Origin: a gamma proteobacterium symbiont of Taylorina sp.
Lineage (GTDB): Bacteria > Pseudomonadota > Gammaproteobacteria > GRL18
DNA length: 64,000 bases
Assembly: GCA_025655455.1 (NCBI GenBank)
Contig: JAHXIV010000014.1
Coordinates: 1-64,000 of the forward strand
Direction of reading: 5' to 3'
Below are positions 9,529 through 18,149 of this stretch, in pieces (within the stretch, counting starts at the first letter, position 1; the number at the start of each line of letters is the position of its first letter). A model generated the notes under the pieces. It saw only the letters and a program-made list of their open reading frames with translations, had not been told where the DNA came from and did not search any database. The position numbers were made by a program, and so were the translations under genes.

Positions 9529-10245
9529 ATGCATCCTGTTATAAAAATGGTCAGTTTAATCATACTGTCAATTTTTTCAACACAGGGTGGCTGGGCTAAT
9601 CTTTTCCTTACTATCAGTATTATTCTACCATTCTATTATAAATATCCTGAACTCTGGTCTTCAGCTTTAAAAATGGTATTACGACTTAAATGGTTGTTTT
9701 TCTCAATACTATTGATTTATTTCTTGTTAACGCCTGAAATTTCTCATTTATTATTAGCTCTGTTCCGGATTCTCGTACTTATCTCAATTATTTTTTCTGT
9801 TAACCTTTTTCTTAAAACTTCAACGATTGAACAGATACTGGCCTCTTTGTTATGGATTTTTCATCCATTAAATCTTGTAAAGCTTAATGTAGAACGACTC
9901 TCATTAAGAGCAGTTTTAACCCTTGAATATGTTGAAGTTCTTAGCCAAACATTAGAAAAATATAATTATAACAAGCGGGAAAGACCGCTAGATAAGAAAG
10001 ACCATAATGATAAAAACACGATTAAGCACTTTTTGATACAGCAAAAAGACCGATTTTTTTATCTAATTGAACATTGGACTATTATTTTTCAGGATGTTTT
10101 TAGTGAAGTCCTTTCCAGTCAAAGAGAATCTAATAAACAATATACGATTGAATGTCTGGATGCACCATATGGTTTTCAATTATTGATACCTGTAGTGCTT
10201 TGCCTGATTTATCTTTTCAACCCACTATCAATGATGAACTTTTAA
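9529..10245 (+). CDS. EcfT/CbiQ-like membrane protein without visible ECF partners
   Basis: A 238-residue membrane protein with about four N-terminal helices, a soluble middle section and a C-terminal helix. The region around residues 100-150 (LLWIFHPLNLVKLNVERLSL then RAVLTLEYVEVL) resembles the coupling domain of energy-coupling-factor T components, which normally bridge substrate-binding subunits to paired ATPases. No EcfA or S component lies nearby. Its stop TAA overlaps the first base of the truA ATG, so it is translationally coupled to truA, and it starts 23 bp after fimV. Assignment to the CbiQ/EcfT superfamily is by overall look, not a search. Confidence 0.6.
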   Translation: MHPVIKMVSLIILSIFSTQGGWANLFLTISIILPFYYKYPELWSSALKMVLRLKWLFFSILLIYFLLTPEISHLLLALFRILVLISIIFSVNLFLKTSTIEQILASLLWIFHPLNLVKLNVERLSLRAVLTLEYVEVLSQTLEKYNYNKRERPLDKKDHNDKNTIKHFLIQQKDRFFYLIEHWTIIFQDVFSEVLSSQRESNKQYTIECLDAPYGFQLLIPVVLCLIYLFNPLSMMNF

Positions 10246-11033
10246 TGATGCGAATTGCTTTAGGAATTGAGTATGATGGTTCGGCATTTTCCGGATGGCA
10301 AATCCAGGCTGGATCAACTCATACGGTTCAGGAAACATTAGAAAAAGCCATAAGCAAAATTGCTGATGAAAAAATCACACAAACTCAGGTGGCTGGTCGT
10401 ACAGACACAGGTGTTCATGCCACAGAGCAGGTCATTCATTTTGATACTAATGCTGAAAGAAGTTCACGTTCATGGATGCTAGGCTGTAATCGTTATGTTA
10501 TTGATCAGACCATCAGTGTTCTCTGGGCACATGCAGTGACTAATGAATTTCATGCCCGTTTCTCAGCACAGCGTCGCCGCTATCGTTATATTATTCTTGC
10601 GCGTTCTGTCAGGCCAACATTTTTGTCCAGCCAGGTGGCATGGTATCGAGGATCATTGGATTTGCAAAGGATGCAAAGGGCTGCTGGCTATTTTATTGGT
10701 GAACATAATTTTGATTCTTATCGTACAGTTCATTGTCAGGCAAAAAGCCCGGTAAAAACGGTCTATTTTCTCAATGTTTCACAACGGGGAGAATATTTCT
10801 TTATTGATATTGAGGCCAATTCATTTCTTCATCATATGGTCAGGAATATTGCCGGCGTGTTGCTAAAAATTGGTTCCGGTGAAGCTGAACCCGAATGGGC
10901 ACAAGAAGTTCTGGATGCAAGAGATCGTACCAAAGGTGGTAAAACGGCTCCTTCTGAAGGTTTGTATTTAACCAATGTCACTTACGATAAAAAGTTTAAT
11001 TTACCGATAATAGATTCAGATACCATCATTTAA
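10245..11033 (+). CDS. truA: tRNA pseudouridine(38-40) synthase
   Basis: TruA modifies uridines 38-40 in the anticodon stem of many tRNAs. The 262-residue product has the family start RIALGIEYDGSAFSGWQ, the catalytic motif AGRTDTGVHA (Asp54), FHARFSA and the C-terminal FLHHMVRNIAGVLL. The reading frame is open upstream to 10152, but homology begins at the tandem ATGs at 10245/10248, the first of which overlaps the preceding stop (TAATG). Confidence 0.96.
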   Translation: MMRIALGIEYDGSAFSGWQIQAGSTHTVQETLEKAISKIADEKITQTQVAGRTDTGVHATEQVIHFDTNAERSSRSWMLGCNRYVIDQTISVLWAHAVTNEFHARFSAQRRRYRYIILARSVRPTFLSSQVAWYRGSLDLQRMQRAAGYFIGEHNFDSYRTVHCQAKSPVKTVYFLNVSQRGEYFFIDIEANSFLHHMVRNIAGVLLKIGSGEAEPEWAQEVLDARDRTKGGKTAPSEGLYLTNVTYDKKFNLPIIDSDTII

Positions 11034-11081
11034 TTTATCTGCTTCACTACAAAAATTTACACTGTTCAAAAGACAGAAAAA

Positions 11082-11149
11082 CAACCAGGGGGCGGAATGA
11101 TTGGTTGCTTATCTATGCTGTAGAAAGTGATGAATTAGCGACTTTCTAC
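11082..11149 (+). other. Two hairpins downstream of truA
   Basis: In the gap between convergent truA and the CYTH gene, CAACCA/TGGTTG (11082-11087 and 11102-11107) and a 9-bp arm pair GTAGAAAGT/ACTTTCTAC (11120-11128 and 11141-11149) could form two successive stem-loops. Neither is followed by a clear T-run. They may be transcript ends for the convergent genes; nothing else is seen in 11034-11206. Confidence 0.35.
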
Positions 11150-11206
11150 TGAACAGGGACTTACTCTGATCTTTTTTGAAAAGTTGTATCCCTGTATATT
11201 TTTACA

Positions 11207-11677
11207 CTACCAATTTTTATAAGGATTTCGCATTAACATCGCATTGTAATATTTATCCTGCCCAGTTACTTCTTCAGCAATCCATTGGGGTTTATCAAAT
11301 GCTTCATCTTCATCTTCAAGTTCCACTTCCGCCACAATTAAACCCTGGTTTTCACCATAAAACTCATCGACTTCAAATGTATGTTGCCCGGATTTAATCA
11401 GAAAGCGTGTTTTATCAATCACACCACCTTCACAGAGTTTTAATAGTTCTTCGGCATCAGAGACACTGATTTCTTTTTCCCATTCATAGCGGGTGGTACC
11501 TGATTCATTGCCTTTTCCTTTGATGGTCAAATAACCCGTGTCGCCTTTAATCCGAATACGTACTGTACGTTCATGGACAGTCGAAAGGTAACCCTGAACA
11601 ATACGCACTTGTTTTTCAGCATCTCGTTTAAATTGCTCACCAGTGACCAGGAATTTTTTTTCAATTTCAAAAGGCAT
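11207..11677 (-). CDS. CYTH-domain phosphatase (class IV adenylate cyclase-like fold)
   Basis: A 156-residue CYTH/triphosphate-tunnel protein. The signature EIEKKFLV opens the protein, followed by alternating charged strand motifs (VRIRIKGDTGYLTIKGKG, RYEWEKEI, KTRFLI, FEVDEFYGEN, VAEVELEDEDE) that line the metal and phosphate tunnel. Small proteobacterial members such as the Nitrosomonas enzyme hydrolyse inorganic triphosphate, the likeliest activity here; adenylate cyclase (CyaB-like) activity is the alternative. It is the last gene of a minus-strand queF-kinase-cysZ run, 68 bp after cysZ. Confidence 0.85.
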   Translation of the reverse strand: MPFEIEKKFLVTGEQFKRDAEKQVRIVQGYLSTVHERTVRIRIKGDTGYLTIKGKGNESGTTRYEWEKEISVSDAEELLKLCEGGVIDKTRFLIKSGQHTFEVDEFYGENQGLIVAEVELEDEDEAFDKPQWIAEEVTGQDKYYNAMLMRNPYKNW

Positions 11678-11745
11678 TTTATATTCTCTTATTTATAGAT
11701 GGATGGAGACTAATTAGTTTGCAAGATCTTTATCTATTATTCTAA

Positions 11746-12501
11746 TTACTCATGCTCAGCATACTGCTCAACCCAGATAATAGTGGCTGCAATGACTGCG
11801 GTTGGCATTACAATAAAATTAATCAGCGGGATCATGGAGGTGCCCATTGTTACCCCGCCAAAACCCAGTGAAAATAAGCGATTCTTTTTCTGTAAACTGC
11901 GCTGCTCAGAAAATTTAAGTTTGTGGTTGCCCATGGGATAATCCATATATTCCAGGGACATCATCCAAGAGGTGAATAGAAACCATAAAATGGGGCCTAA
12001 AATAGGAATGGTGAATAACAAAATTAAAAATGGGATGGACCAGAGTAACATATAAATGAGCTTTCCCAATTCCATTAAAATGGTGGGAATTAACTCTTTC
12101 ATGATTTTTTTCCAGCCGGCGGAATCATCCATGCTTTTTCCAGTGAGATATTTTTCAGTGGCTTCTGATAACAGACTATTAAAAGGTGCGGCAATAATAT
12201 TGGCCATAATTGAAAAAGTATAAAAAATAAGCACTAATAAAGCCATTCCAAAGATGATATATAAAAGAGGTTTGATCAATTCGACAATAGCAGCAACCCA
12301 GGACCACATTTTAGAGGTATCAAGGAAATTTTCCATATATTCACTAAAATAAGCAAAACCAAAATAAATACCAATGGAGAAAAAAAGAATATTAATCAGC
12401 AAGGGGATTAAAACATAAGGTTTAATGCCGGGTTTTGTCAGCAGTGGCAATGCCTTAAAAAGATAAGAAATTCCAGTGACTGGATTATTTGATTGTGTCA
12501 T
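11746..12501 (-). CDS. cysZ: CysZ/EI24-family inner-membrane protein
   Basis: A 251-residue membrane protein with several hydrophobic segments and the CysZ-type opening (GISYLFKALPLLTKPGIKPY) plus the internal NIIAAPFNSLLSE motif. CysZ of Escherichia coli is a sulfate channel feeding cysteine synthesis. I start it at the ATG at 12499-12501, preceded by AAAGGA; an upstream in-frame ATG would extend into the kinase gene. It follows the kinase by 10 bp. No other sulfur gene is adjacent, so the sulfate role rests on family membership only. Confidence 0.85.
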   Translation of the reverse strand: MTQSNNPVTGISYLFKALPLLTKPGIKPYVLIPLLINILFFSIGIYFGFAYFSEYMENFLDTSKMWSWVAAIVELIKPLLYIIFGMALLVLIFYTFSIMANIIAAPFNSLLSEATEKYLTGKSMDDSAGWKKIMKELIPTILMELGKLIYMLLWSIPFLILLFTIPILGPILWFLFTSWMMSLEYMDYPMGNHKLKFSEQRSLQKKNRLFSLGFGGVTMGTSMIPLINFIVMPTAVIAATIIWVEQYAEHE

Positions 12502-12511
12502 AAATGTCCTT

Positions 12512-13906
12512 TTACCATGTATTTTGTGCCAGAATTGCACTGCCTGCGGCAGCTTGCTGTAAAACGGCTGTTTGTACCGGGATGCCGAGTTTGCTTTGTC
12601 TGATGTTTTGCCAAGCTTGATTCAATGCTCCGCCGCCGATGCTTTTAACATGTTTGGGATAGGGTGCACCTAATTCAAGCAAACGCTGATAAGCCATGCT
12701 TTCTATATCTGCCATGCCTTCTAATAATGCCTGAAAAAAAGCAATATCCTGCTCAGGTCTTGGGGTAATTCGCGGTTCTAAAAGATGATCCTGAATTGGA
12801 AAGCGTTCCCCGGCTGATAGCAGAGGATAATAATCAAGATCCAGTAAGCTAAAGTCATTTCCGGCAATGGCTGAATTGAGAACATCAGTCAATTGTGCCA
12901 GTTGTCTGCTGGAGAAAAAATGTTTTAATACCGCACCGCCGGAGTTAGATCCACCTCCTGCTAGCCAGTGATCTCCATAGGGCTGACTATAGACACCGGA
13001 TTGGGGATCAAAAATGGCTTTGTCAGTAATAATCTTCATGACCAAAGTAGAACCTAATGAGGTGATTGCTTCGCCAATATCTTTAGCACCACTTGCTATA
13101 ATGGCTGCTGTACTGTCGGTGGTTCCGGCACAAACTTGAAGTGTTTTGGAAAAGCCAAAATATTGAGCCATTTTGGAGTCAACTTTAGCAATTACCTCAC
13201 CGGGACAAAATACCTCAGGTAAAAGACTGACGGGGAATGCCTGTTTATTCAGCAAAGTGATTAGCCAGTCAGGCCAGCACTTCAATTGTGCATCATAGCC
13301 CATTTTTAAGGCATTATTATAATCACTAAAACCAAAGGTTTGTGTCAGTTTACCTGTAATCCAGTCAGATTGATTCAGCGCATAATAAGCCGGTCTGGAG
13401 TTGGGGCGGTTTTTTTGTTGATTATTATACAGCCAAAGTAATTTGGCAAGACCTGAAGCGGCTCCCCGGGCTGCTGTATTCTTGGGCGCATAACTATCAA
13501 TAATCTGAGCATATTGATGAGCACGCTGATCATGGTACATTAAAGCCTCAGAGCAGGGCAGCCCATCTTGATCAGCAAGTAAAACGGTTCCTGAGGTGCC
13601 GTCAATGGCCAGATGGCTAATACAGGATAAACTCAGATGATTGGAAGTTGATAGTTCTTGTTTCAGCTTAAAAATTACTTTTTCAAAACTATCCCACCAG
13701 TGAACAGGCTTTTGAGACTGACTGACGATATGAGTCCTTGGCCAATGAATTTTTCGCTGCTGTCGCTTTGCAAACATTTTTTCCTGCAAAGAGGCAGTGG
13801 TGACAAATTCATGTTTGATAAGAGACTGAGCAAGAATATGCTGCTGTTTATCCAGCATAACAGCACGGATACCTGATGTACCGATATCAATACCCAGGCT
13901 TATCAT
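12512..13906 (-). CDS. FGGY-family kinase, probably D-ribulokinase, carrying an inserted palindrome
   Basis: A 464-residue sugar kinase: phosphate-binding ISLGIDIGTSGIRAVMLD at the N-terminus, AIDGTSGTVLL near residue 120, AGTTDSTAA, TSLGSTLVMKI, and the C-terminal nucleotide motif SIGGGALNQAW. These match the plant/cyanobacterial D-ribulokinase group (SePSK, AtXK-1), which phosphorylates D-ribulose, better than typical xylulokinases; that call is from remembered family sequences. The protein is about 35-40 residues longer than that group. The surplus sits near residues 30-60 (KHEFVTTASLQEKMFAKRQQ and the following residues), exactly where a dispersed palindromic element (13732-13822) lies in the DNA. 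The gene starts 4 bp after queF. Confidence 0.85.
   Translation of the reverse strand: MISLGIDIGTSGIRAVMLDKQQHILAQSLIKHEFVTTASLQEKMFAKRQQRKIHWPRTHIVSQSQKPVHWWDSFEKVIFKLKQELSTSNHLSLSCISHLAIDGTSGTVLLADQDGLPCSEALMYHDQRAHQYAQIIDSYAPKNTAARGAASGLAKLLWLYNNQQKNRPNSRPAYYALNQSDWITGKLTQTFGFSDYNNALKMGYDAQLKCWPDWLITLLNKQAFPVSLLPEVFCPGEVIAKVDSKMAQYFGFSKTLQVCAGTTDSTAAIIASGAKDIGEAITSLGSTLVMKIITDKAIFDPQSGVYSQPYGDHWLAGGGSNSGGAVLKHFFSSRQLAQLTDVLNSAIAGNDFSLLDLDYYPLLSAGERFPIQDHLLEPRITPRPEQDIAFFQALLEGMADIESMAYQRLLELGAPYPKHVKSIGGGALNQAWQNIRQSKLGIPVQTAVLQQAAAGSAILAQNTW
13732..13822 (+). repeat. Palindromic repeat, copy A (inside the FGGY kinase gene)
   Basis: A member of a dispersed family. In plus orientation: left edge GAGTCCTTGGCCAAT, outer arms ATGAATTT (13745-13752) and AAATTCAT (13805-13812), inner arms CTTTGCA/TGCAAAG around the core AAACATTTTTT, right edge ATGTTTGATAAG. 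It lies wholly within the N-terminal part of the minus-strand kinase and is translated in frame without a stop. Confidence 0.8.
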
Positions 13907-13910
13907 TATT

Positions 13911-14300
13911 TCAGGGCAGTTGGACAGGAATAGGAGCTGTCCAGTTATCTGCCTGATGCTCTGCTATTACTGTGGTATAAATCCCGCCGCGAACATAAAA
14001 TTCAGCTGTAACACGCATAAATCGGGGCTGTGTTGCTCCGATCAGATCAGAAAGCATATCATTGGCCACTTTTTCGTGAAATGCACCTTCTTCGCGAAAT
14101 GACCACATATACATTTTTAATGACTTTAATTCAACACATAGCTTATCCGCAATATATTCTATATGAATGATGGCAAAATCAGGCTGCCCTGTTTTTGGAC
14201 AAAGACAGGTAAACTCCGGGATTTTTATACGAATGGTAAAGTCTCGTTCCGGGCTTGGGTTATCAAAGCATTCAAGCTCTTTTGAGGGTTGTGATGGCAT
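13911..14300 (-). CDS. queF: NADPH-dependent 7-cyano-7-deazaguanine reductase
   Basis: QueF reduces preQ0 to preQ1 in queuosine synthesis. The 129-residue product is the short (type I) form. The catalytic segment [10 protein letters not shown] gives the nucleophile Cys34 and the proton donor Asp41, with the usual seven-residue spacing; [20 protein letters not shown] is the substrate and NADPH binding motif. It heads a tight minus-strand run with the FGGY kinase. A palindromic repeat sits in its upstream region. Confidence 0.95.
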   Translation of the reverse strand: MPSQPSKELECFDNPSPERDFTIRIKIPEFTCLCPKTGQPDFAIIHIEYIADKLCVELKSLKMYMWSFREEGAFHEKVANDMLSDLIGATQPRFMRVTAEFYVRGGIYTTVIAEHQADNWTAPIPVQLP

Positions 14301-14344
14301 AATTAATTCCTAATAAAATATTTAGCGATTGTACACTATTTGAC

Positions 14345-14432
14345 TCTTATCTAACATAAAATTTGTCCTGTCTTTCTTTGCTATAAAAATGTTAGCAAAG
14401 CGACAGCGGCAAGTTTTATTGGCTGATGGCTC
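14345..14432 (-). repeat. Palindromic repeat, copy D (queF-smc intergenic region)
   Basis: Read on the minus strand it has left edge GAGCCATCAGCCAAT, outer arms ATAAAACTTGCC and GGACAAATTTTAT (pairing with one G-T step), inner arms CTTTGCTA/TAGCAAAG around ACATTTTT, and right edge ATGTTAGATAAGA. The inner arm differs from copies A-C (TTTGCA/TGCAAA) on both sides at once, so pairing is kept. It occupies much of the 259-bp gap between divergent queF and smc. Confidence 0.8.
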
Positions 14433-14559
14433 TTATAAGCCAAAAAATACTTTATTAACAGGTAGATCATGATAGATACATTAGGTAAAATACTCTGTTA
14501 TTCACTTTTTTCAACAGCCCAAAATAAAAATTGTTAGCTAAAGGCTATAAAGTAACGTA

Positions 14560-17500
14560 ATGCGCTTAAGTAAAATTAAACTTGCTGGTTTTAAATCTTT
14601 TGTGGATCCGACAGTCTTGTCATTCCCCAGTGATCTGGTGAGTATTCTGGGGCCTAATGGTTGCGGAAAATCTAATACAATTGATGCGGTACGTTGGGTT
14701 TTAGGTGAAAGTTCAGCAAAAAATCTGCGTGGCGAATCCATGACCGATGTGATCTTCAATGGTTCTTCCGGTCGTAAGCCCGTGGGGCAATGTATGGTTG
14801 AACTCATTTTTGATAATTCTATTAATAAGCATGCAGAGAATGCTATTACTGGTGAATTTGCACAATATAATGAAATCTCTGTTAAAAGAACGGTGAATCG
14901 TGATGCAAAATCTCAGTATTATCTGAATAATATTCGTTGTCGCCGGCGTGATGTCACGGATCTTTTTCTTGGTACTGGTCTTGGACCAAGGAGTTATTCA
15001 ATTATTGAGCAGGGTATGATTTCCCGTCTTATTGAATCCAAACCGGAAGAGCTACGTGTCTATATTGAAGAAGCAGCAGGGATTTCAAAATACAAAGAAC
15101 GTCGCAGAGAAACAGAAAATCGTATTCGTCACACACGGGAAAATCTTGCACGCCTGGATGATATCAGACTGGAACTGGATAAACAGCTGACTCACCTACA
15201 ACGTCAGTCTAAAACAGCACAGCGTTATACAGAGTTAAAAAAACAGGAACGTTTGATCAAAGCTCAGCTGCAGGCTATCCGCTGGGATAGTATCGATAAA
15301 AAAGCCGGCCAGTCAGATACTATTGTTGCAGAAAAAGAAATAGCACTTGAACAACTGATGGCTGAGTTAAGATCTATAGAGGCAGGTATTGAAGAATCCA
15401 GAGAACTGCACATTGATGCGAATGAATCTTTTAATTCTATTCAGGGACAGTTTTATCAAATAGGTTCTGATATTGCCCGTGTTGAGCAGGCTATCAGTCA
15501 TGCAAAAGATAAATCTCAACAATATCAGGATGACCTGGAACAGGCAGAACAATCCTACAAAAATATTAAAAGTCATCTATTAGAAGATGAAGAAAAGCTG
15601 GAATCTTTTACCAGTCAACTGGCAGAAATTGAACCGGAATTTGAACAAAGTAAAGCACTGGAAGAACACTCTGCACAAATTCTTCAGAATTTTGAAGCAT
15701 CCATGCAGGATTGGCAATTGCGTTGGGATGAGTTTAACCAACAGGCTCAGGAACCCACACAAACAGCTCAGATTGAACGTTCTAAAATAAGCCAGCTGGA
15801 ACAAAATGTTTCCCGGCAGGAAGGTAAAATCGAAAAATTGCAGGATGAATTACAGCAGTTTTCAACAATATCATTAGATGAATCACTTAATAATCTTCAG
15901 CATGAAATTACTGAATCTGAGAAAATGACTCAGGATCTTCAACAGCAATTAAATCAGGAGCGTGAATCTATTCAAAATCTGCGCGATGCTAATCATCAGT
16001 TAAACAATCAACTGGATAATTATCGTAGTGATTTACAGTCATTTAAGGGTAGAAAAGCCTCTCTGGATGCTTTACAACAAGCTGCCCTGGGTAAGAACGA
16101 TCAATTTCTTAAACAATGGATGGATGAGCAGGGTATTGTTGACAAGCCCCGTATTGCTGAACAAATTAGTGTTAAGCAAGGTTGGGAGCAGGCAGTGGAA
16201 TGTGTGCTGGGAGATTATCTTGAGGCCAGTTGTGTAGAGCAAATAGAAACTTTGTCACCTCATTTTGAGACACTTCAACAATCAAATTTAACATTGATTG
16301 AAACCTCTGAACTGGATTATGAAGTAGAAGAAATTAATTCAGTCATTTTTCTGCCGTTGCTGCAAACTTTTATTGATGGACAGACTGATTTGCTTAAACC
16401 TTGTTTAAATGGTGTTTATGCAGCGGATAATTTAGAAACAGGCTTGGCTCATAGAAAAAAATTGCATCTTAATCAATCTATTATCACTAAAGAAGGGATA
16501 TGGGTTGGACCAAACTGGCTGCGCCTGCTCAATGATTCTGATCAGAAAAGCGGTGTCCTTGCCAGAGAGCAGGAAATTAATATGCTGAGTGAAGAATTAC
16601 AGCAGGCACGGCAGCTTGTTGATGATTTAGATCTGCAAATTGAACAGGGACGTAGCGGCTTACGTGAAGTAGAACACAATCGTGAGAATTTGCAAACTGA
16701 ATTTAATTGTCAAAATCGTAAGCTGTCTGATTTGCGCAGTCAGTTAAATACCAAACAATCCCGTCTTGATCAGATGAATCAGCGTGAAGTCAGAATTCAT
16801 AGTGATATCCAGGAGATCAAACAGCAGATAGAAGAAGAAAAAATTCTGACTGAAGAATCAACTGAACGCCTGCATACTGCTTTGGAAATGATTGAAGAAT
16901 TTGCTTTACAGCGTGAAGAGTTGACACAGGAACGTGAAAGCCATAAAGAACAACTGGAAGAAAGCCGTATTAAGGCCAGAGAGGATCGGGAACAGAGCCA
17001 TGCACTTGAAATCCGTTTACGCGGCTTCAAAACAGAATTAAATTCAACTGAACAGGGTATGACCCGTTTAAAAGGTCAATTAGATCAGGTCAGTATCAGA
17101 CGTAAAAATTTATTGGATCAACTTAAAAATAAAGAGGATCCGGTAGAGCAATTGAATGAAGAACTGGAACTGCATCTGGAATCCCGTATTCAGGTAGAAG
17201 AAAAGTTAATAGAAGCACGTCAACTGGTTGAAGAACTGGATCAAAGTTTGCGGGAATATGATCATCAACGTGCCCGGATTGAACAGAATTTGCTGGCACT
17301 GCGCACAGAACTGGAAAACGTTCGCATTAATTCTCAGGAACTCATTGTTCGTCGCGAAACATTAAAAGAACAGATAGATGAAACAGGCTTTTCACTAGAG
17401 GAATTGTTTATTAGTATTCCTCAGGAAGCCAGTGAAGTGTTGTGGAAATCTCAGGTGGATGATTTGATACAACGTATCCAGCGCCTTGGCTCAATCAATC

Positions 17501-18099
17501 TTGCTGCTATTGATGAATTCAAAGAGCAATCGGAACGAAAAAATCATCTGGATGCTCAAAACAGTGATCTGATTAAGGCTTTGGATACTCTGGAAGGGGC
17601 TATTGCAAAAATTGACCGGGAAACCAGAACACGCTTTAGAGAAACTTTTGATAAAATTAATTCAGGTGTACAGCGCTTATTTCCGAAACTATTTGGTGGT
17701 GGTCACGCCTATCTTGATTTGACCGGTGATGATTTACTCAATACTGGAGTGACTATCATGGCGCGTCCACCCGGCAAACGAAATAGTACCATTCACTTAT
17801 TGTCGGGGGGTGAAAAAGCGATGACAGCAGTGTCATTGGTTTTTGCAATTTTTGAATTGAATCCATCGCCGTTTTGTATGCTTGATGAAGTGGATGCTCC
17901 TCTGGATGAAGCTAATGTGGTTCGTTTCTGTGCTATGGTGAAAGAAATGTCTCACAATGTACAATTTATTTATATTACACATAATAAAACTACCATGGAA
18001 ATGTCCGATCACCTTTGCGGTGTGACAATGAAGGAACCCGGAGTGTCCAGAATCGTTGATGTGGATATTCATGAAGCAGTTGAAATGGTGGAAGCTTAG
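14560..18099 (+). CDS. smc: Chromosome segregation/condensation protein SMC
   Basis: An 1179-residue SMC ATPase that compacts and segregates the chromosome with ScpAB. Walker A is GPNGCGKS (residues 31-38); two long coiled coils (about 170-500 and 670-1000) flank a globular hinge (about 510-660); the C-terminus carries the ABC signature LSGGEKAMTAVSL and Walker B FCMLDEVDAPLDEANV. Length and order are those of bacterial SMC. zipA follows after 50 bp, the usual gammaproteobacterial arrangement. No strong ribosome site precedes the ATG. Confidence 0.97.
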   Translation: MRLSKIKLAGFKSFVDPTVLSFPSDLVSILGPNGCGKSNTIDAVRWVLGESSAKNLRGESMTDVIFNGSSGRKPVGQCMVELIFDNSINKHAENAITGEFAQYNEISVKRTVNRDAKSQYYLNNIRCRRRDVTDLFLGTGLGPRSYSIIEQGMISRLIESKPEELRVYIEEAAGISKYKERRRETENRIRHTRENLARLDDIRLELDKQLTHLQRQSKTAQRYTELKKQERLIKAQLQAIRWDSIDKKAGQSDTIVAEKEIALEQLMAELRSIEAGIEESRELHIDANESFNSIQGQFYQIGSDIARVEQAISHAKDKSQQYQDDLEQAEQSYKNIKSHLLEDEEKLESFTSQLAEIEPEFEQSKALEEHSAQILQNFEASMQDWQLRWDEFNQQAQEPTQTAQIERSKISQLEQNVSRQEGKIEKLQDELQQFSTISLDESLNNLQHEITESEKMTQDLQQQLNQERESIQNLRDANHQLNNQLDNYRSDLQSFKGRKASLDALQQAALGKNDQFLKQWMDEQGIVDKPRIAEQISVKQGWEQAVECVLGDYLEASCVEQIETLSPHFETLQQSNLTLIETSELDYEVEEINSVIFLPLLQTFIDGQTDLLKPCLNGVYAADNLETGLAHRKKLHLNQSIITKEGIWVGPNWLRLLNDSDQKSGVLAREQEINMLSEELQQARQLVDDLDLQIEQGRSGLREVEHNRENLQTEFNCQNRKLSDLRSQLNTKQSRLDQMNQREVRIHSDIQEIKQQIEEEKILTEESTERLHTALEMIEEFALQREELTQERESHKEQLEESRIKAREDREQSHALEIRLRGFKTELNSTEQGMTRLKGQLDQVSIRRKNLLDQLKNKEDPVEQLNEELELHLESRIQVEEKLIEARQLVEELDQSLREYDHQRARIEQNLLALRTELENVRINSQELIVRRETLKEQIDETGFSLEELFISIPQEASEVLWKSQVDDLIQRIQRLGSINLAAIDEFKEQSERKNHLDAQNSDLIKALDTLEGAIAKIDRETRTRFRETFDKINSGVQRLFPKLFGGGHAYLDLTGDDLLNTGVTIMARPPGKRNSTIHLLSGGEKAMTAVSLVFAIFELNPSPFCMLDEVDAPLDEANVVRFCAMVKEMSHNVQFIYITHNKTTMEMSDHLCGVTMKEPGVSRIVDVDIHEAVEMVEA

Positions 18100-18149
18100 G
18101 TGTCCCGTCAGCCAAATGAAATTTTAGTTAGAAGTGGAGAGCAGTAATA

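Noticed and set aside
10152-10244. Longer truA start 31 codons upstream.
   Set aside because: The extension lies inside the preceding membrane-protein gene and is not TruA-like; homology begins at the ATG overlapping its stop.
13658-13890. Short frames in both strands over the start of the FGGY kinase.
   Set aside because: They arise from the palindromic element and the kinase codons; the kinase frame alone has conserved motifs.
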